From NCBI GenBank assembly GCA_902767845.1, contig CACXIV010000009.1, forward strand, positions 62,001 through 126,000: 64,000 bases of DNA. The letters are read 5' to 3'. The position numbers were made by a program, and so were the translations under genes. Below the pieces are notes generated by a model. The model made no database searches. It was not told where the DNA came from and was given only the letters and a program-made list of their open reading frames with translations. The DNA comes from an uncultured Ruminococcus sp. GTDB taxonomy: Bacteria; Bacillota; Clostridia; Oscillospirales; Acutalibacteraceae. Below are positions 8,821-17,539 of this stretch, piece by piece. Position 1 is the first letter of the stretch, and every line of letters begins with the position of its first letter.

Positions 8821-9741
8821 ATGTATTATTATTCCTTAAACGAATATTTATTAAAAACCTTCGGCGAGAAGGTATATAAGCTTTCGCTCAGCGGAAATAT
8901 GACCTGTCCGAACCGTGACGGCACGCTCGGAACCGGGGGCTGTATATTTTGCAGCGCCGGCGGCTCGGGCGAGTTTTCCGCGGATAAAAGCCTGAGCGTT
9001 ACCGAGCAGATAGAGGACGCCAAGCGCAGGATAATCAACAAAACCGGCTGCAAAAAGTTTATCGCGTACTTTCAGCCGTTCACAAATACCTATGCCGATG
9101 TCGGGTACCTCAGAAAGATATATTACGAGGCTATCGCGCCGGAGGAGATCGTCGCGCTTTCGGTCGCCACAAGACCCGACTGCCTCGGCGGCGACGTCCT
9201 TGACTTGCTCGACGAGATCAACAAGCTAAAGCCCGTGTGGGTGGAGCTCGGTTTGCAGACTATCCACAAGTCCTCCGCCGACTATATCCGCCGCGGATAT
9301 GAGCTCGAGGTATATGATAAAGCGGTCGCCGACCTGAGAAAAATCGGAGTGTATGTGATAACCCATGTGATTTTGGGGCTTCCGAACGAGACAAGGGAGC
9401 AGATGATCGGATCGGCCGTTTATGCCGCCGAGAGGAGCGACGGGATAAAGCTGCAGCTGCTCCACGTGCTAAAGGGCACCGACCTGCTCGGGGATTACAA
9501 CAAGGGGTCGTTCAAAACCCTTTCGCTCGGCGAGTACGCCGATATCCTCTGCGAATGTATAGAGCGGATCCCTCGCGGCACGGCTATCCACAGGCTGACG
9601 GGCGACGGCGACAAAAAGCTGCTCGCGGCGCCGATGTGGAGCGCGGATAAGAAAATGGTGCTCAACACGATAAACAGGGAATTTGCCGCGAGAAATACGG
9701 TTCAGGGAAGTAAATACAAAAATATCGGCTCAGACACTTGA
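8821..9741 (+). CDS. TIGR01212 family radical SAM protein (YtqA-like)
   Basis: 306 residues. The cluster motif is unusual for radical SAM proteins and diagnostic here: CPNRDGTLGTGGCIFC (about residues 29-44), followed by YFQPFTNTYADVGYLRKIYYEAI and later THVILGLPNETREQM and LLHVLKGTDLL. Function is unknown; the family resembles the elongator Elp3 catalytic core. A terminator lies just upstream, so it has its own promoter or depends on read-through. The tRNA-Ser promoter overlaps its stop codon. Confidence 0.92.
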   Translation: MYYYSLNEYLLKTFGEKVYKLSLSGNMTCPNRDGTLGTGGCIFCSAGGSGEFSADKSLSVTEQIEDAKRRIINKTGCKKFIAYFQPFTNTYADVGYLRKIYYEAIAPEEIVALSVATRPDCLGGDVLDLLDEINKLKPVWVELGLQTIHKSSADYIRRGYELEVYDKAVADLRKIGVYVITHVILGLPNETREQMIGSAVYAAERSDGIKLQLLHVLKGTDLLGDYNKGSFKTLSLGEYADILCECIERIPRGTAIHRLTGDGDKKLLAAPMWSADKKMVLNTINREFAARNTVQGSKYKNIGSDT

Positions 9742-9766
9742 TTTTTAAAAAGATATTTGTTATAAT
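9738..9766 (+). promoter_or_regulatory. Promoter of tRNA-Ser(GGA)
   Basis: TTGATT (9738-9743), 17-base spacer, TATAAT (9761-9766) with an upstream TGT that gives an extended -10. The start of the tRNA follows after 14 bases. Confidence 0.75.
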
Positions 9767-9780
9767 ATGTAACGTTGTTT

Positions 9781-9873
9781 GGAGAGATGTCCGAGCTGGC
9801 CGAAGGAGCATGATTGGAAATCATGTGTACGGTAATCACCGTACCAGGGGTTCGAATCCCCTTCTCTCCGCCA
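9781..9873 (+). tRNA. tRNA-Ser (anticodon GGA)
   Basis: A class II tRNA with a long variable arm. Acceptor strand GGAGAGA pairs with TCTCTCC near 9863-9869, then discriminator G and encoded CCA (9871-9873). The anticodon stem CATGA/TCATG encloses TTGGAAA, placing GGA at 9816-9818. The T arm contains GGGGTTCGAATCCCC. The last bases of the gene are duplicated immediately downstream. Confidence 0.95.
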
Positions 9874-9889
9874 ACCTTCTCTCCGCCAA
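9860..9889 (+). repeat. 15-bp tandem duplication of the tRNA-Ser 3' end
   Basis: CCTTCTCTCCGCCAA occurs at 9860-9874 and again at 9875-9889 with no gap. The first copy is the end of the T stem, the acceptor strand and CCA of tRNA-Ser(GGA). Confidence 0.95.
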
Positions 9890-9893
9890 ATAA

Positions 9894-9919
9894 AAACGCC
9901 CGACGGGCGTTTTTTTTGT
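9894..9919 (+). terminator. Terminator of tRNA-Ser(GGA)
   Basis: Stem AACGCCC/GGGCGTT with loop GAC, followed by a run of seven or more T. Confidence 0.85.
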
Positions 9920-9996
9920 TTGCGGAAAAACCGGCAGGTCGCGGGTTTTTTCGCGTTTTCTTTTTTAAAAATAAATAAAAATATTTAACAAACATA

Positions 9997-10024
9997 TTGA
10001 AATTCTGTGAGAATATGTTATAAT
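9997..10024 (+). promoter_or_regulatory. Promoter of the leucine-rich-repeat lipoprotein operon
   Basis: TTGAAA (9997-10002), 16-base spacer, TATAAT (10019-10024) preceded by TGT (extended -10). Confidence 0.7.
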
Positions 10025-10030
10025 CTAATT

Positions 10031-10063
10031 AAGCATTAATATTATTATGCTTATTGTTTTTTT
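10031..10063 (+). promoter_or_regulatory. Leader hairpin followed by T-tract (possible attenuator)
   Basis: AAGCAT (10031-10036) pairs with ATGCTT (10047-10052), followed by ATTG and seven T. It sits at the predicted 5' end of the transcript, 60 bases before the lipoprotein start. It could be a weak attenuator or a stabilising 5' hairpin. Confidence 0.35.
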
Positions 10064-10122
10064 GAATTTGGTTTATTTATCAAAATTTTTACATTGTTAA
10101 TAAGGAAAGCGAGGGAGAATTT

Positions 10123-12042
10123 ATGAAAAAATCTTTGTGCCTGATACTTGCGGTAATGCTTCTGATTTGTTGTATGCCGCTTTCGGGCTGCGGAAATCAG
10201 GGATATAATCTTATCTCGGTAAAGAACCTGAAGGCGAGCGAGAATGAGATGCTTCAAAAGCTTGTAAAAGAGCTCAGCTATCTCGACGAGTGTTCCGACG
10301 AGGATTTTGTCTGCGTCCTGAACGAGGGGCTTGGCGATCAGACGGTGCTTCCGTCCGATGCCGACGGTCATCCCGTGGTATACGTTACCGCTGAGGATAA
10401 TTTCCCAAACACCAAGGCGACCGCGATAAAATTCCCGGACAGCGCTAAATTCATTGATATGGTTTACGGCAGCAGCTCGTTTTCGGATGTGTCGCTGACC
10501 TCGGTGACTGTTCCCGAGGGCTGCGTAATAGTCAACAGCTTTAAATCCTGCGAAAAGCTCGACGGGTTAAAGCTGAACAATCTTTCAAATATCGACTCGT
10601 CGTTTATTAACTGCGACGAGCTCAAAACAGCCGATCTGTCCGGCACAAGCAGGCTTTCCGGATCGTTTCGCGAATGTAAAAGCCTCGCCTCGGTTAAGAT
10701 TGATTCCGTAGAAACGGTTGAAGAATCCTTCGTGGACTGCGACTCGCTTTCGGACGTTGACGTTTCTGATATCACCGACATCTCGGAATCCTTCAACGAG
10801 TGCGACAGCCTTAAATCCGTCGCGCCTACGGGCTGCACGAACGGTGTTTACGGTTCCTTCAACAACTGCGCTCTGCTGGAAGATATTGACCTGACGGGCG
10901 TTACCCGGCTCAGCGAGTCGTTCGTCAACTGCCCCTCGGTCAAGACCGCCGATCTGGTCGACGTCGAGAGCACCTTCTACTGCTTCGACGACTGCGAATC
11001 GCTCGAGACGGCGTCGATCCCCAAGGTCACGGAGCTTCAGTGAGCGTTCAAGAACTGCGCGAGCCTAAAGTCGATCACCGGAGGAGCGGAGCTTGACTAT
11101 ATCCACGACGCGATCTGCGAGTGTCCGAATCTTGCCTCGATCCCGGCGCTGCCGAAGCTCACTATGATATACACCTCGTTTGACAAATGCGACTCTATAA
11201 TTTCGACCGAGTTTGCGCGCAAGGCGAACAGCGTCACCTACTCGTTCAGGGAGTGCGCGAAGCTTACAGGCGTTGTGTTCGACGGAATCTGTGAGGTCGA
11301 GGAAGCGTTCAGCAACTGCGACGCGCTAAAGACCGTCACCTGCACATATGCCGCTCCGCTGGAAAGCGACTACAGCTCAACGGATGATGACGATGTTTCC
11401 GACGATGACGACGACACCACATACGGAGAAGATGACGACGATATCGAGGGCTTAAAGGTGAAGTCGGCGTTTGAGGACGACAAGGCGCTCTCCGCGGTTA
11501 CGCTCAACGGCACGGTAGGAGTTATCAGGGATTCGTTCAACAGACTGCCGGAATTTACAACTTTCAACTACAAATCTCTCGCGAAATACAGCAGCTCCTT
11601 CGAGGAATGTCCCAAGCTGAAAACAGAGATACTGGATGATGAGGAAAGAGCCGAGCGCGAGGAGCAAAAGCGCAAGGAGGAAGAGGAGAGAAAGAAAAAG
11701 GAAGAGCTTGACAACGAGCCATACGGACCCGGACAGAGCGGAATAGAGCTTTCCGCGAGCAGCGAAAAGGAAGCGTTTTTCAGACTTCTCAAGATGAACG
11801 GCGACACGGAGTTTTCTGTCCATCTCGACTGCGACGAAAGCACGACAAAATACTTCCCGAGCGGAAGGTACGTCCTCGAGGTCATCAAGGGCACGGACTG
11901 GCAAGGTGAGGACAAGGGATTTAAAAAGACGTCGAGCCATATGTATTCCGAGATATTCACCTTTGAGGCCGGCGGATTGTACGAGATATCAACGGGCGAT
12001 AGAAGCGATTTCCGCTCCACCAATCCGTTGAACAGTATGTGA
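10123..12042 (+). pseudogene. BspA-like leucine-rich-repeat lipoprotein, interrupted by in-frame TGA
   Basis: One continuous reading frame of about 638 codons is broken by a single TGA at 11041-11043. It has a lipoprotein signal peptide (MKKSLCLILAVMLL ... MPLSGC), then about twelve repeats of roughly 23 residues with the recurring core SF-x-x-C (for example GSFREC, ESFVDC, ESFNEC, TSFDKC, YSFREC), typical of BspA/LRR_5 surface proteins. Repeats continue without shift across the stop (EAFSNC, SSFEEC follow). A strongly acidic stretch (about 11380-11450), a charged coiled-coil segment rich in E and K (about 11640-11715) and a C-terminal globular domain follow. A GGA-to-TGA change would explain the stop. 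It could instead be a sequencing error. The second half has an internal ATG (11164) without a good ribosome-binding site. Confidence 0.75.
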
Positions 12043-12055
12043 GAGAGGTATCAAA

Positions 12056-12541
12056 ATGAAAAAAATATTGACAGCGCTTTTGGCGGCGGTAATGCTTGCG
12101 GCGGTTTTCGCCGGATGCTCAAGCCCGACAGACGTATTTGTAAAAAGCGACAACTGGAGCCAATACACAAATAAGATCGAAAAGGGCAAGACCTATAAAT
12201 ACGAAACATTCAGCTTTCAGCTTGACGACGTCGAGGAGACCGATAAAAATCCTGATAAAAAGGGCGATCCCGAGGGCAAGTGGGTAACGGTGAACCTGAA
12301 CATGGTCGGCGGCGAGGTCACGGGCGACCTGCTCGATAACTTCGTTAAGGAAGAGGCTATCCTGCTGAACGGTGCGCCGCCCTCGGCGCAGAAGCTTTCC
12401 GCTACGCTCGGAATGGGCGCGCTGACCGGCGGATCGGTCAGTCCGAGCAACTATCAGCTCGTTGTTTATTTCGACGTGCCGGGAAGGTTTGACGTCGAAA
12501 AGGCGGAGGTATTATTCGCCGACAGAGTAAAGGAAAAGTAA
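12056..12541 (+). CDS. Secreted lipoprotein of unknown function
   Basis: 161 residues with a signal peptide MKKILTALLAAVMLAAVFAGC and the lipobox AGC at about residue 20. The mature part is hydrophilic, with KTYKYETFSFQLDDVEETDK and PEGKWVTVNLNMVGGEV suggesting a beta-rich DUF4352-like fold, which is a guess from pattern only. It follows the repeat lipoprotein by 13 bases and ends at a terminator, so both are probably co-expressed surface proteins. Confidence 0.8.
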   Translation: MKKILTALLAAVMLAAVFAGCSSPTDVFVKSDNWSQYTNKIEKGKTYKYETFSFQLDDVEETDKNPDKKGDPEGKWVTVNLNMVGGEVTGDLLDNFVKEEAILLNGAPPSAQKLSATLGMGALTGGSVSPSNYQLVVYFDVPGRFDVEKAEVLFADRVKEK

Positions 12542-12557
12542 ATATCATTTAATTTTT

Positions 12558-12593
12558 ACCGCGCGGAGCAACTTCCGCGCGGTCTGCTTTTTC
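12558..12593 (+). terminator. Rho-independent terminator
   Basis: An 11-bp stem ACCGCGCGGA(A)/TTCCGCGCGGT with a short loop, followed by a T-rich tail. It closes the lipoprotein operon. Confidence 0.85.
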
Positions 12594-12674
12594 ACCATTA
12601 TTTTTCCGAGCATATAATGATACTGAGGTATATTAAAACAAGCCGTTCAACGGCATTTGGAAAAAGGTGAAATA

Positions 12675-12902
12675 ATGGAAAAAAACTTGATAATATTCAA
12701 CAACATGACTTATCTTATGAAGGCGAAGGAGCTCCTTAGAAAAAACGATATCCGCTCGCGCACCGTGAGGACGCCGTCGTCGCTGCGCAGGGGATCGTGC
12801 GGCTACAGCCTCCAGGTGAACAGTGATTACGAGCGGGCGTACAGGCTGATCAAGGACAGCGGGATCCCGATGACCGGTGCGTCCGCCGTTGATTTCGGTT
12901 GA
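12675..12902 (+). CDS. DUF3343 domain protein (putative Se/S carrier-like)
   Basis: 75 residues starting MEKNLIIFNNMTYLMKAKELL, with RRGSCGYSLQV in the middle carrying its only cysteine. The ATG at 12675 has AAAGGTG upstream; a TTG at 12657 is less likely. DUF3343 proteins are thought to carry sulfur or selenium and commonly sit beside a class V aminotransferase, as here: its TGA stop overlaps the TTG start of the next gene. The conserved cysteine would be the carrier residue. Confidence 0.85.
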   Translation: MEKNLIIFNNMTYLMKAKELLRKNDIRSRTVRTPSSLRRGSCGYSLQVNSDYERAYRLIKDSGIPMTGASAVDFG

Positions 12903-14068
12903 TATATTTTGACAACGGAGCGACTACCTTTCCCAAGCCTCAGAGCGTGATAAACGCCGTAAGCCGCGCCATGCGTACCTGCGCCAATCCGGGCAGGAGC
13001 GGCCACAGGCTGTCGGTCAGGTCGTCCGAGATAATATTTGAATGTCGACAAAACACAGCGAGGCTATTTGATTTTGATAAGCCCGAGAACGTGATATTCA
13101 CAAACAACTGCACCGCCGCGCTGAATACGGTGATCCGCGGAACGCTTAAAGAGGGCGACCACGTGATAATCTCCTCGCTCGAACACAATGCTGTACTGCG
13201 GCCTGTCGCCGATCTCAAAGACAGGGGAGTGGAATACTCCGTCGCAAGCGTGATCGAGGGCGATAATGACAAAACCCTTGACAACTTCCGCTCACAGATA
13301 AAAGGCAATACCCGAATGGTAGTCTGCACCCACGCCTCAAACGTGTTCGGCGTAAGGCTTCCCATAGAGCGCATAGGCGCCATGTGCAGGATATACGGTA
13401 TCCTTTTCTGCGTGGACGCCGCTCAAACAGCCGGAGTGATGCCCATATCCTTAAAAGACAGCGATATCGACTATCTCTGCACGGCGGGTCACAAGGGACT
13501 TTACGGTCCCATGGGCACGGGCGTGCTCGTAATAAATTCGGAAACAACGCCCAAAAGCCTTATCCAGGGCGGCACGGGCAGCTTTTCCTCGGAGCTCGCC
13601 CAGCCCGACGTTCTGCCCGATAAGTACGAGAGCGGCACTCCGAATGTTTCGGGCATAGCCGGTCTTAACGAGGGCGTCAAATTCGTGCTGAACAAAGGCA
13701 TTAGCAATATCCGCGCCCACGAGACAGATCTCGCTCAAAGGCTGTATAACGGACTGAGCAAAAACAGCAGGGTCATCCTGTACACCGAGCCTCCCTCAAG
13801 CGGCGGCCACGCTCCGGTGATCTCCTTCAATATTGAGGGAATGGACTCTGAGGAGGTAGCCGAAACGCTCAACCAAAGGTTCAATATCGCGGTGCGCGCA
13901 GGGCTGCACTGCGCGCCTCTGGCGCATCAAAGCCTCGGCACCGCGGAGAGCGGAACGGTGCGCGCGGTGATGTCTGTTTTCAACAGCGCGCCGCAAATTG
14001 ATTATTTTTTAAATTCAGTGAATAAAATTGCAACTCTTACGTCAAAAAAGGTTGCAATCGACACTTGA
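12899..14068 (+). CDS. Cysteine desulfurase family protein (class V aminotransferase, TIGR01977)
   Basis: 389 residues, PLP-dependent. It starts at TTG (12899) as IYFDNGATTFPKP, and AMRTCANPGRSGHRLS is the TIGR01977 signature. The PLP lysine is in TAGHKGLYGPMGTG (about residue 201). The substrate-binding loop near the C-terminus contains RAGLHCAPLAH with the expected cysteine. It should release sulfur or selenium from cysteine or selenocysteine and may pass it to the DUF3343 protein encoded just before, with which it overlaps by four bases. The cdaA promoter overlaps its 3' end. Confidence 0.9.
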   Translation: MIYFDNGATTFPKPQSVINAVSRAMRTCANPGRSGHRLSVRSSEIIFECRQNTARLFDFDKPENVIFTNNCTAALNTVIRGTLKEGDHVIISSLEHNAVLRPVADLKDRGVEYSVASVIEGDNDKTLDNFRSQIKGNTRMVVCTHASNVFGVRLPIERIGAMCRIYGILFCVDAAQTAGVMPISLKDSDIDYLCTAGHKGLYGPMGTGVLVINSETTPKSLIQGGTGSFSSELAQPDVLPDKYESGTPNVSGIAGLNEGVKFVLNKGISNIRAHETDLAQRLYNGLSKNSRVILYTEPPSSGGHAPVISFNIEGMDSEEVAETLNQRFNIAVRAGLHCAPLAHQSLGTAESGTVRAVMSVFNSAPQIDYFLNSVNKIATLTSKKVAIDT

Positions 14069-14081
14069 TATGTGTTATTAT
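14052..14081 (+). promoter_or_regulatory. Probable cdaA promoter
   Basis: TTGCAA (14052-14057), an 18-base spacer and TATTAT (14076-14081) with a TG motif one base before the -10. It partly overlaps the end of the cysteine desulfurase gene. Confidence 0.5.
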
Positions 14082-14117
14082 AAAAAGGAAGTCTGAAGAA
14101 AGGAGACAAAAAGCTGT

Positions 14118-14972
14118 ATGGATTTTTTTGAGATTTTTATTTCTATAATAAAGACTATCCAGTTCCGCGACGTTATTGATATTCTCGCGATCGCGTTCAT
14201 CATCTTCGGTCTGTTCAGGCTTGTGCGCGAGACAAGAGCGGTTCAGCTTTTAAAGGGAGTTCTGTTCCTGTTCATCATCTACTTCCTGTCGTCCTTGTTT
14301 CAGCTCGTCATGCTGTCTTCGCTGCTCAGGGCGTTCTTCGAGGCGTCGGTAGTGTTGATCGCCATAATCTTCCAGCCCGAGATCCGAAAGGCGCTTGAGC
14401 AGGTGGGAAGAAACAAAAAGTGGAAAAGGCTTATCACGATATTCAGGCAGGGCAGAGGCGACGAATGGGAGCAAAAGGTCAAAAAGTCTATCATCGACGC
14501 GGCGGATACCGCGACCCTGTTCTCACACTCGCGCACAGGCGCGCTGATCGTTTTTGAACGCGAGACCATGCTCTCGGACATAGCGGCGACAGGCACCGTT
14601 GTGGACGCCGAGACCTCGGTAGCGCTGTTCGGCAATATTTTCTTCAACAAGGCTCCGCTGCATGACGGCGCGAGCATTATCCGCGACGGAAAGCTGTTCG
14701 CGGCGGGCTGTATCCTTCCGCTCACCGACAACACCGACGTCGATATAAACCTCGGCACTCGCCACAGAGCCGCCCTCGGCATCAGCGAGCAGAGCGACGC
14801 AGTAGTGCTTGTTATCAGCGAGGAAACGGGCGTTATCTCGCTTGCCTTCGACGGGGAGCTCACACGCGACTACACGAGGGAATCGCTTATCAAAAAGCTG
14901 AACGAGCTAATGCTCGACGAGTTTGAGGACGTCAACACCTTCAGGCTCAAAAGAGGGAGGAAGTCGAAATGA
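14118..14972 (+). CDS. cdaA: Diadenylate cyclase CdaA
   Basis: 284 residues. About three N-terminal membrane helices (residues 15-85) are followed by a coiled segment and the DAC domain with both catalytic motifs: LHDGASII (DGA) and GTRHRAALG (RHR). It makes cyclic di-AMP from two ATP at the membrane, controlling potassium and osmolyte uptake and cell-wall homeostasis. GGAG precedes the ATG. It overlaps cdaR by four bases, the conserved Firmicutes order; glmM, often third, is not here. Confidence 0.96.
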   Translation: MDFFEIFISIIKTIQFRDVIDILAIAFIIFGLFRLVRETRAVQLLKGVLFLFIIYFLSSLFQLVMLSSLLRAFFEASVVLIAIIFQPEIRKALEQVGRNKKWKRLITIFRQGRGDEWEQKVKKSIIDAADTATLFSHSRTGALIVFERETMLSDIAATGTVVDAETSVALFGNIFFNKAPLHDGASIIRDGKLFAAGCILPLTDNTDVDINLGTRHRAALGISEQSDAVVLVISEETGVISLAFDGELTRDYTRESLIKKLNELMLDEFEDVNTFRLKRGRKSK

Positions 14973-16222
14973 AAAAGCTCTCCCTGACTCAGAAAATTCT
15001 TGAAAAGAATTATGTTATATTCATAATCTCAATTCTTATCTCGATCGGTATATGGATGTATATGAGCGTGAACTCGACAAATGACACCACGGTCACGGTC
15101 AGCAATATACCGATACAGATGGAGCTTTCCGACAGCGCAAAGGAGCTCGGGCTGCAGGTTTTCACTGGCGATCAGACCATGGCTTCCGTTACCGTGACCG
15201 GCAACAGAGCCACACTCGGTCAGGTCACGGAGTCCGACCTGACAGTCACCGCTTCCGCAAACTCCGTCTCGACGACCGGCAACTATACCCTGCCGGTGTC
15301 GGCGGCAAAGACCAATCCCTCGAGCAATTTCCAGATCAGCAACAGCACGCCTTCAAGCATTAACGTCGTTGTCGATTATTTTAAGGAAAACTCGTTTTCT
15401 ATCCAGGACGGCGTTGTGTTCAATGTAAAAGAGGGCTACTACGGCTCTACCTCGATGGCGTATAACCAGATCACGATCTCAGGTCCGCAGACCGAGGTCA
15501 TGAAGATCAAAAAGGTTGTCGCCAGAGCCAACGTCAGCGGCGAGCTTACCGAGTCTGTCGATGTAAACGCCGAGATCGTGCTGTTTGACGAAAATGATAA
15601 CGAGCTGCCCAAAAAGCTTTTGACAATGAGCTTTGATACAATAGTGGTCAATATCAACGTCCTTCCCGAAAAGACCGTGCCGCTCAAGCCGGTGTTCATC
15701 AATAAGCCGAGCGGACTTGAGATCACCGAGGATATGATAAAGCTCGAACCCTCGGAGATTTTGATAGCGGGTCCCGCGGACGCGCTCGATAACGTCAAGT
15801 ACGTCAATATCGAGGCGATCGACTTCTCAACGCTGAAAAACGAGAAGGCGACCTTCGACGCCCTCAGCATAGAGGTCATCGACAGCTGTAAGAATATAAG
15901 CAATACCTCGACCGCCACGGTCACGCTCGACCTCAGCTCGATGGTGGTTAAGCAGTTTGACGTCGAGACCTTCGTTGTTGACGGACTGTCGTCAGAGTAC
16001 AAGTCCGAGGTTACGTCAAAGAGCGTAACCGTAACGGTGGTCGGTCCCAAATCGGAGGTCGAAGCGATGACCGCCGATCAGATCACCGCGGTGATCGACA
16101 CAAAGGACGCCAAGGGCAAGGTCGGTTCGGTTCAAATGCCGGTATCGTTCAAGTTCTCTTCGGCGACAAGCTGTTGGGCTTACGGCAAGTATATGGCAAA
16201 TCTAACAATTTTCGAAGAATAA
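14969..16222 (+). CDS. cdaR: CdaA regulatory protein CdaR (YbbR repeat protein)
   Basis: 417 residues. One N-terminal membrane anchor (YVIFIISILISIGIWMYMSVNS, about residues 15-36) is followed by four extracytoplasmic YbbR-like repeats of about 85 residues, recognised by repeated V-T-V-S/T-G-P-x-x-x-V phrases (TISGPQTEVMKIKKV, LIAGPADALDNVKYV, VTVVGPKSEVEAMTA). CdaR binds CdaA in the membrane and modulates c-di-AMP production. It overlaps cdaA by four bases (ATGA), and a terminator follows. Confidence 0.93.
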   Translation: MKKLSLTQKILEKNYVIFIISILISIGIWMYMSVNSTNDTTVTVSNIPIQMELSDSAKELGLQVFTGDQTMASVTVTGNRATLGQVTESDLTVTASANSVSTTGNYTLPVSAAKTNPSSNFQISNSTPSSINVVVDYFKENSFSIQDGVVFNVKEGYYGSTSMAYNQITISGPQTEVMKIKKVVARANVSGELTESVDVNAEIVLFDENDNELPKKLLTMSFDTIVVNINVLPEKTVPLKPVFINKPSGLEITEDMIKLEPSEILIAGPADALDNVKYVNIEAIDFSTLKNEKATFDALSIEVIDSCKNISNTSTATVTLDLSSMVVKQFDVETFVVDGLSSEYKSEVTSKSVTVTVVGPKSEVEAMTADQITAVIDTKDAKGKVGSVQMPVSFKFSSATSCWAYGKYMANLTIFEE

Positions 16223-16228
16223 ATCAAG

Positions 16229-16255
16229 GGAGCGTCTCAACGGGCGCTCCTTTTT
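16229..16255 (+). terminator. Terminator of cdaA-cdaR
   Basis: GGAGCG pairs with the CGCTCC before TTTTT; the loop is about 10 bases. It lies between the convergent cdaR and rodA genes. Confidence 0.75.
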
Positions 16256-16268
16256 CAAATGCCGACGC

Positions 16269-17390
16269 TCAGTTTAGGCGTCTTTCGTTGCCGTATACGC
16301 TCTGGACAAGCCCTGTGCAGATCAAAAAGCTCATTACCGAGCTTCCGCCCGAGCTGAAAAGCGGAAGCGTCACTCCGATCACGGGGAAGAACCCGAGCAC
16401 CATGCCGAGGTTGATTATCGTCTGCGAGGCGAACAGCGCGAACACTCCGCCGCAGATAAGCCGTCCGCTGTAATCCTCAGCGAGTTTCGACGTCCTTATT
16501 ATCCTGAGCATTATCATCAGCAAAAGCGCCATGATAAGCGCGCAGCCGATGAAGCCGAGCTCCTCGCCGGCGACGGTAAAGATAAAGTCGTTCTCCTGCT
16601 CCGGGACGATCCCGAGCTTGACCCTTGAGCCGTTGAACAGTCCGCTGCCGAACAAGCCGCCGCAGGCGACCGAAAGCTTGCCCTGATATTGCTGCCAGCC
16701 GTAATTTGTAACGGTGCTGCCGTCGGGGAAGAAAATCGCGAGCAGCCTGCTGCGGTGCTCGTCGTTCAGCAAAAAGCTCCATATCACCGGGATCGCCGCC
16801 GATACAAGCCCTCCGAGTACGGCAAAGTACCTAAGCTTTATCCCGGCGAAAAAGCACATGGTCAGGAACACGAGCCCGAAAATCAGCGCGGTGCCGTCGT
16901 CGCCCTGAAGGTGGATGGCGCCAACCGGCAGAGCAGCGTGGGCGCACAGGCTGAGCACCCATAAGGGCTTGTCCAAAAGCTCCCTCTCATACAGAGAGGA
17001 GAGGTGCTTTGTTAACGTGATGATAAAGCAGATCTTTATAAACTCCGACGGCTGAACCGTATAACCCATAACGCTTATCCACGCCGTGTCGTCGGTTCCG
17101 CTGACGCGCATGCCGAAGACGAAAACGATCAGCGCGAGCGCCGCGCCGGTGATCGCCGCGATATACCACTTGCTTATCAAAAACTCATAGTTCGAGTTCG
17201 AGACAAGCACTGCCAGCGCGAAACCGATCAGCGCCGCCGCGAGCTGGGTCCTAAGATAATTGTACTCGCCGGAGCGCTGCATGCTGCCGATCAAAAGCAG
17301 GCTGAACCCGACCGACGACAGCGTGAGCGCCCATAATTGCAGATCCGTGTTTTTAAGATAAAACCGCAGGGATCGCGCGATATTATTCAA
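16269..17390 (-). CDS. rodA: Rod shape-determining SEDS glycosyltransferase RodA
   Basis: 373 residues with about ten membrane helices. SEDS features are present: SGTDDTAWI and VQPSEFIKI in the early half, HLQGDDGTALIF with the conserved acidic site, the large loop PEQENDFIFTVAGEELGFIG, and GVTLPLFSSGGSS near the C-terminus. It polymerises lipid II glycan strands during elongation together with a class B PBP. No PBP or mreBCD gene is adjacent. FtsW or SpoVE are alternatives, but length and the QPSEF context fit RodA best. Confidence 0.88.
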   Translation of the reverse strand: MNNIARSLRFYLKNTDLQLWALTLSSVGFSLLLIGSMQRSGEYNYLRTQLAAALIGFALAVLVSNSNYEFLISKWYIAAITGAALALIVFVFGMRVSGTDDTAWISVMGYTVQPSEFIKICFIITLTKHLSSLYERELLDKPLWVLSLCAHAALPVGAIHLQGDDGTALIFGLVFLTMCFFAGIKLRYFAVLGGLVSAAIPVIWSFLLNDEHRSRLLAIFFPDGSTVTNYGWQQYQGKLSVACGGLFGSGLFNGSRVKLGIVPEQENDFIFTVAGEELGFIGCALIMALLLMIMLRIIRTSKLAEDYSGRLICGGVFALFASQTIINLGMVLGFFPVIGVTLPLFSSGGSSVMSFLICTGLVQSVYGNERRLN

Positions 17391-17502
17391 ATTATTTCAA
17401 CCTCTCCGCCAAAATGCCAATAATTACCAATTAGTATTATAATAAAATATCTTCGCAATATCAAGTATATTTTCAAAATGGAATAATATAAATAATCATA
17501 TT

Positions 17503-17511
17503 TGTTATAAT
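17503..17511 (+). promoter_or_regulatory. Extended -10 promoter of fhs
   Basis: TGTTATAAT (17503-17511) with no convincing -35 hexamer. The start codon is 29 bases downstream. Confidence 0.55.
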
Positions 17512-17539
17512 AGATTAAATATGAATTGGAGGTAATACT

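Noticed and set aside
9781..9919. Prophage or integrative element at tRNA-Ser
   Set aside because: Only the 15-bp duplication is present; no integrase or phage-like gene occurs on either side within the window.
11041..11043. Selenocysteine or TGA recoding in the repeat lipoprotein
   Set aside because: The stop falls at a variable repeat position never occupied by cysteine in the other repeats, and the other genes of the window use TGA as an ordinary stop.
11370..11940. Long minus-strand ORFs opposite the acidic and E/K-rich part of the lipoprotein
   Set aside because: They are mirror images of biased codons, with no start signals or recognisable domains.
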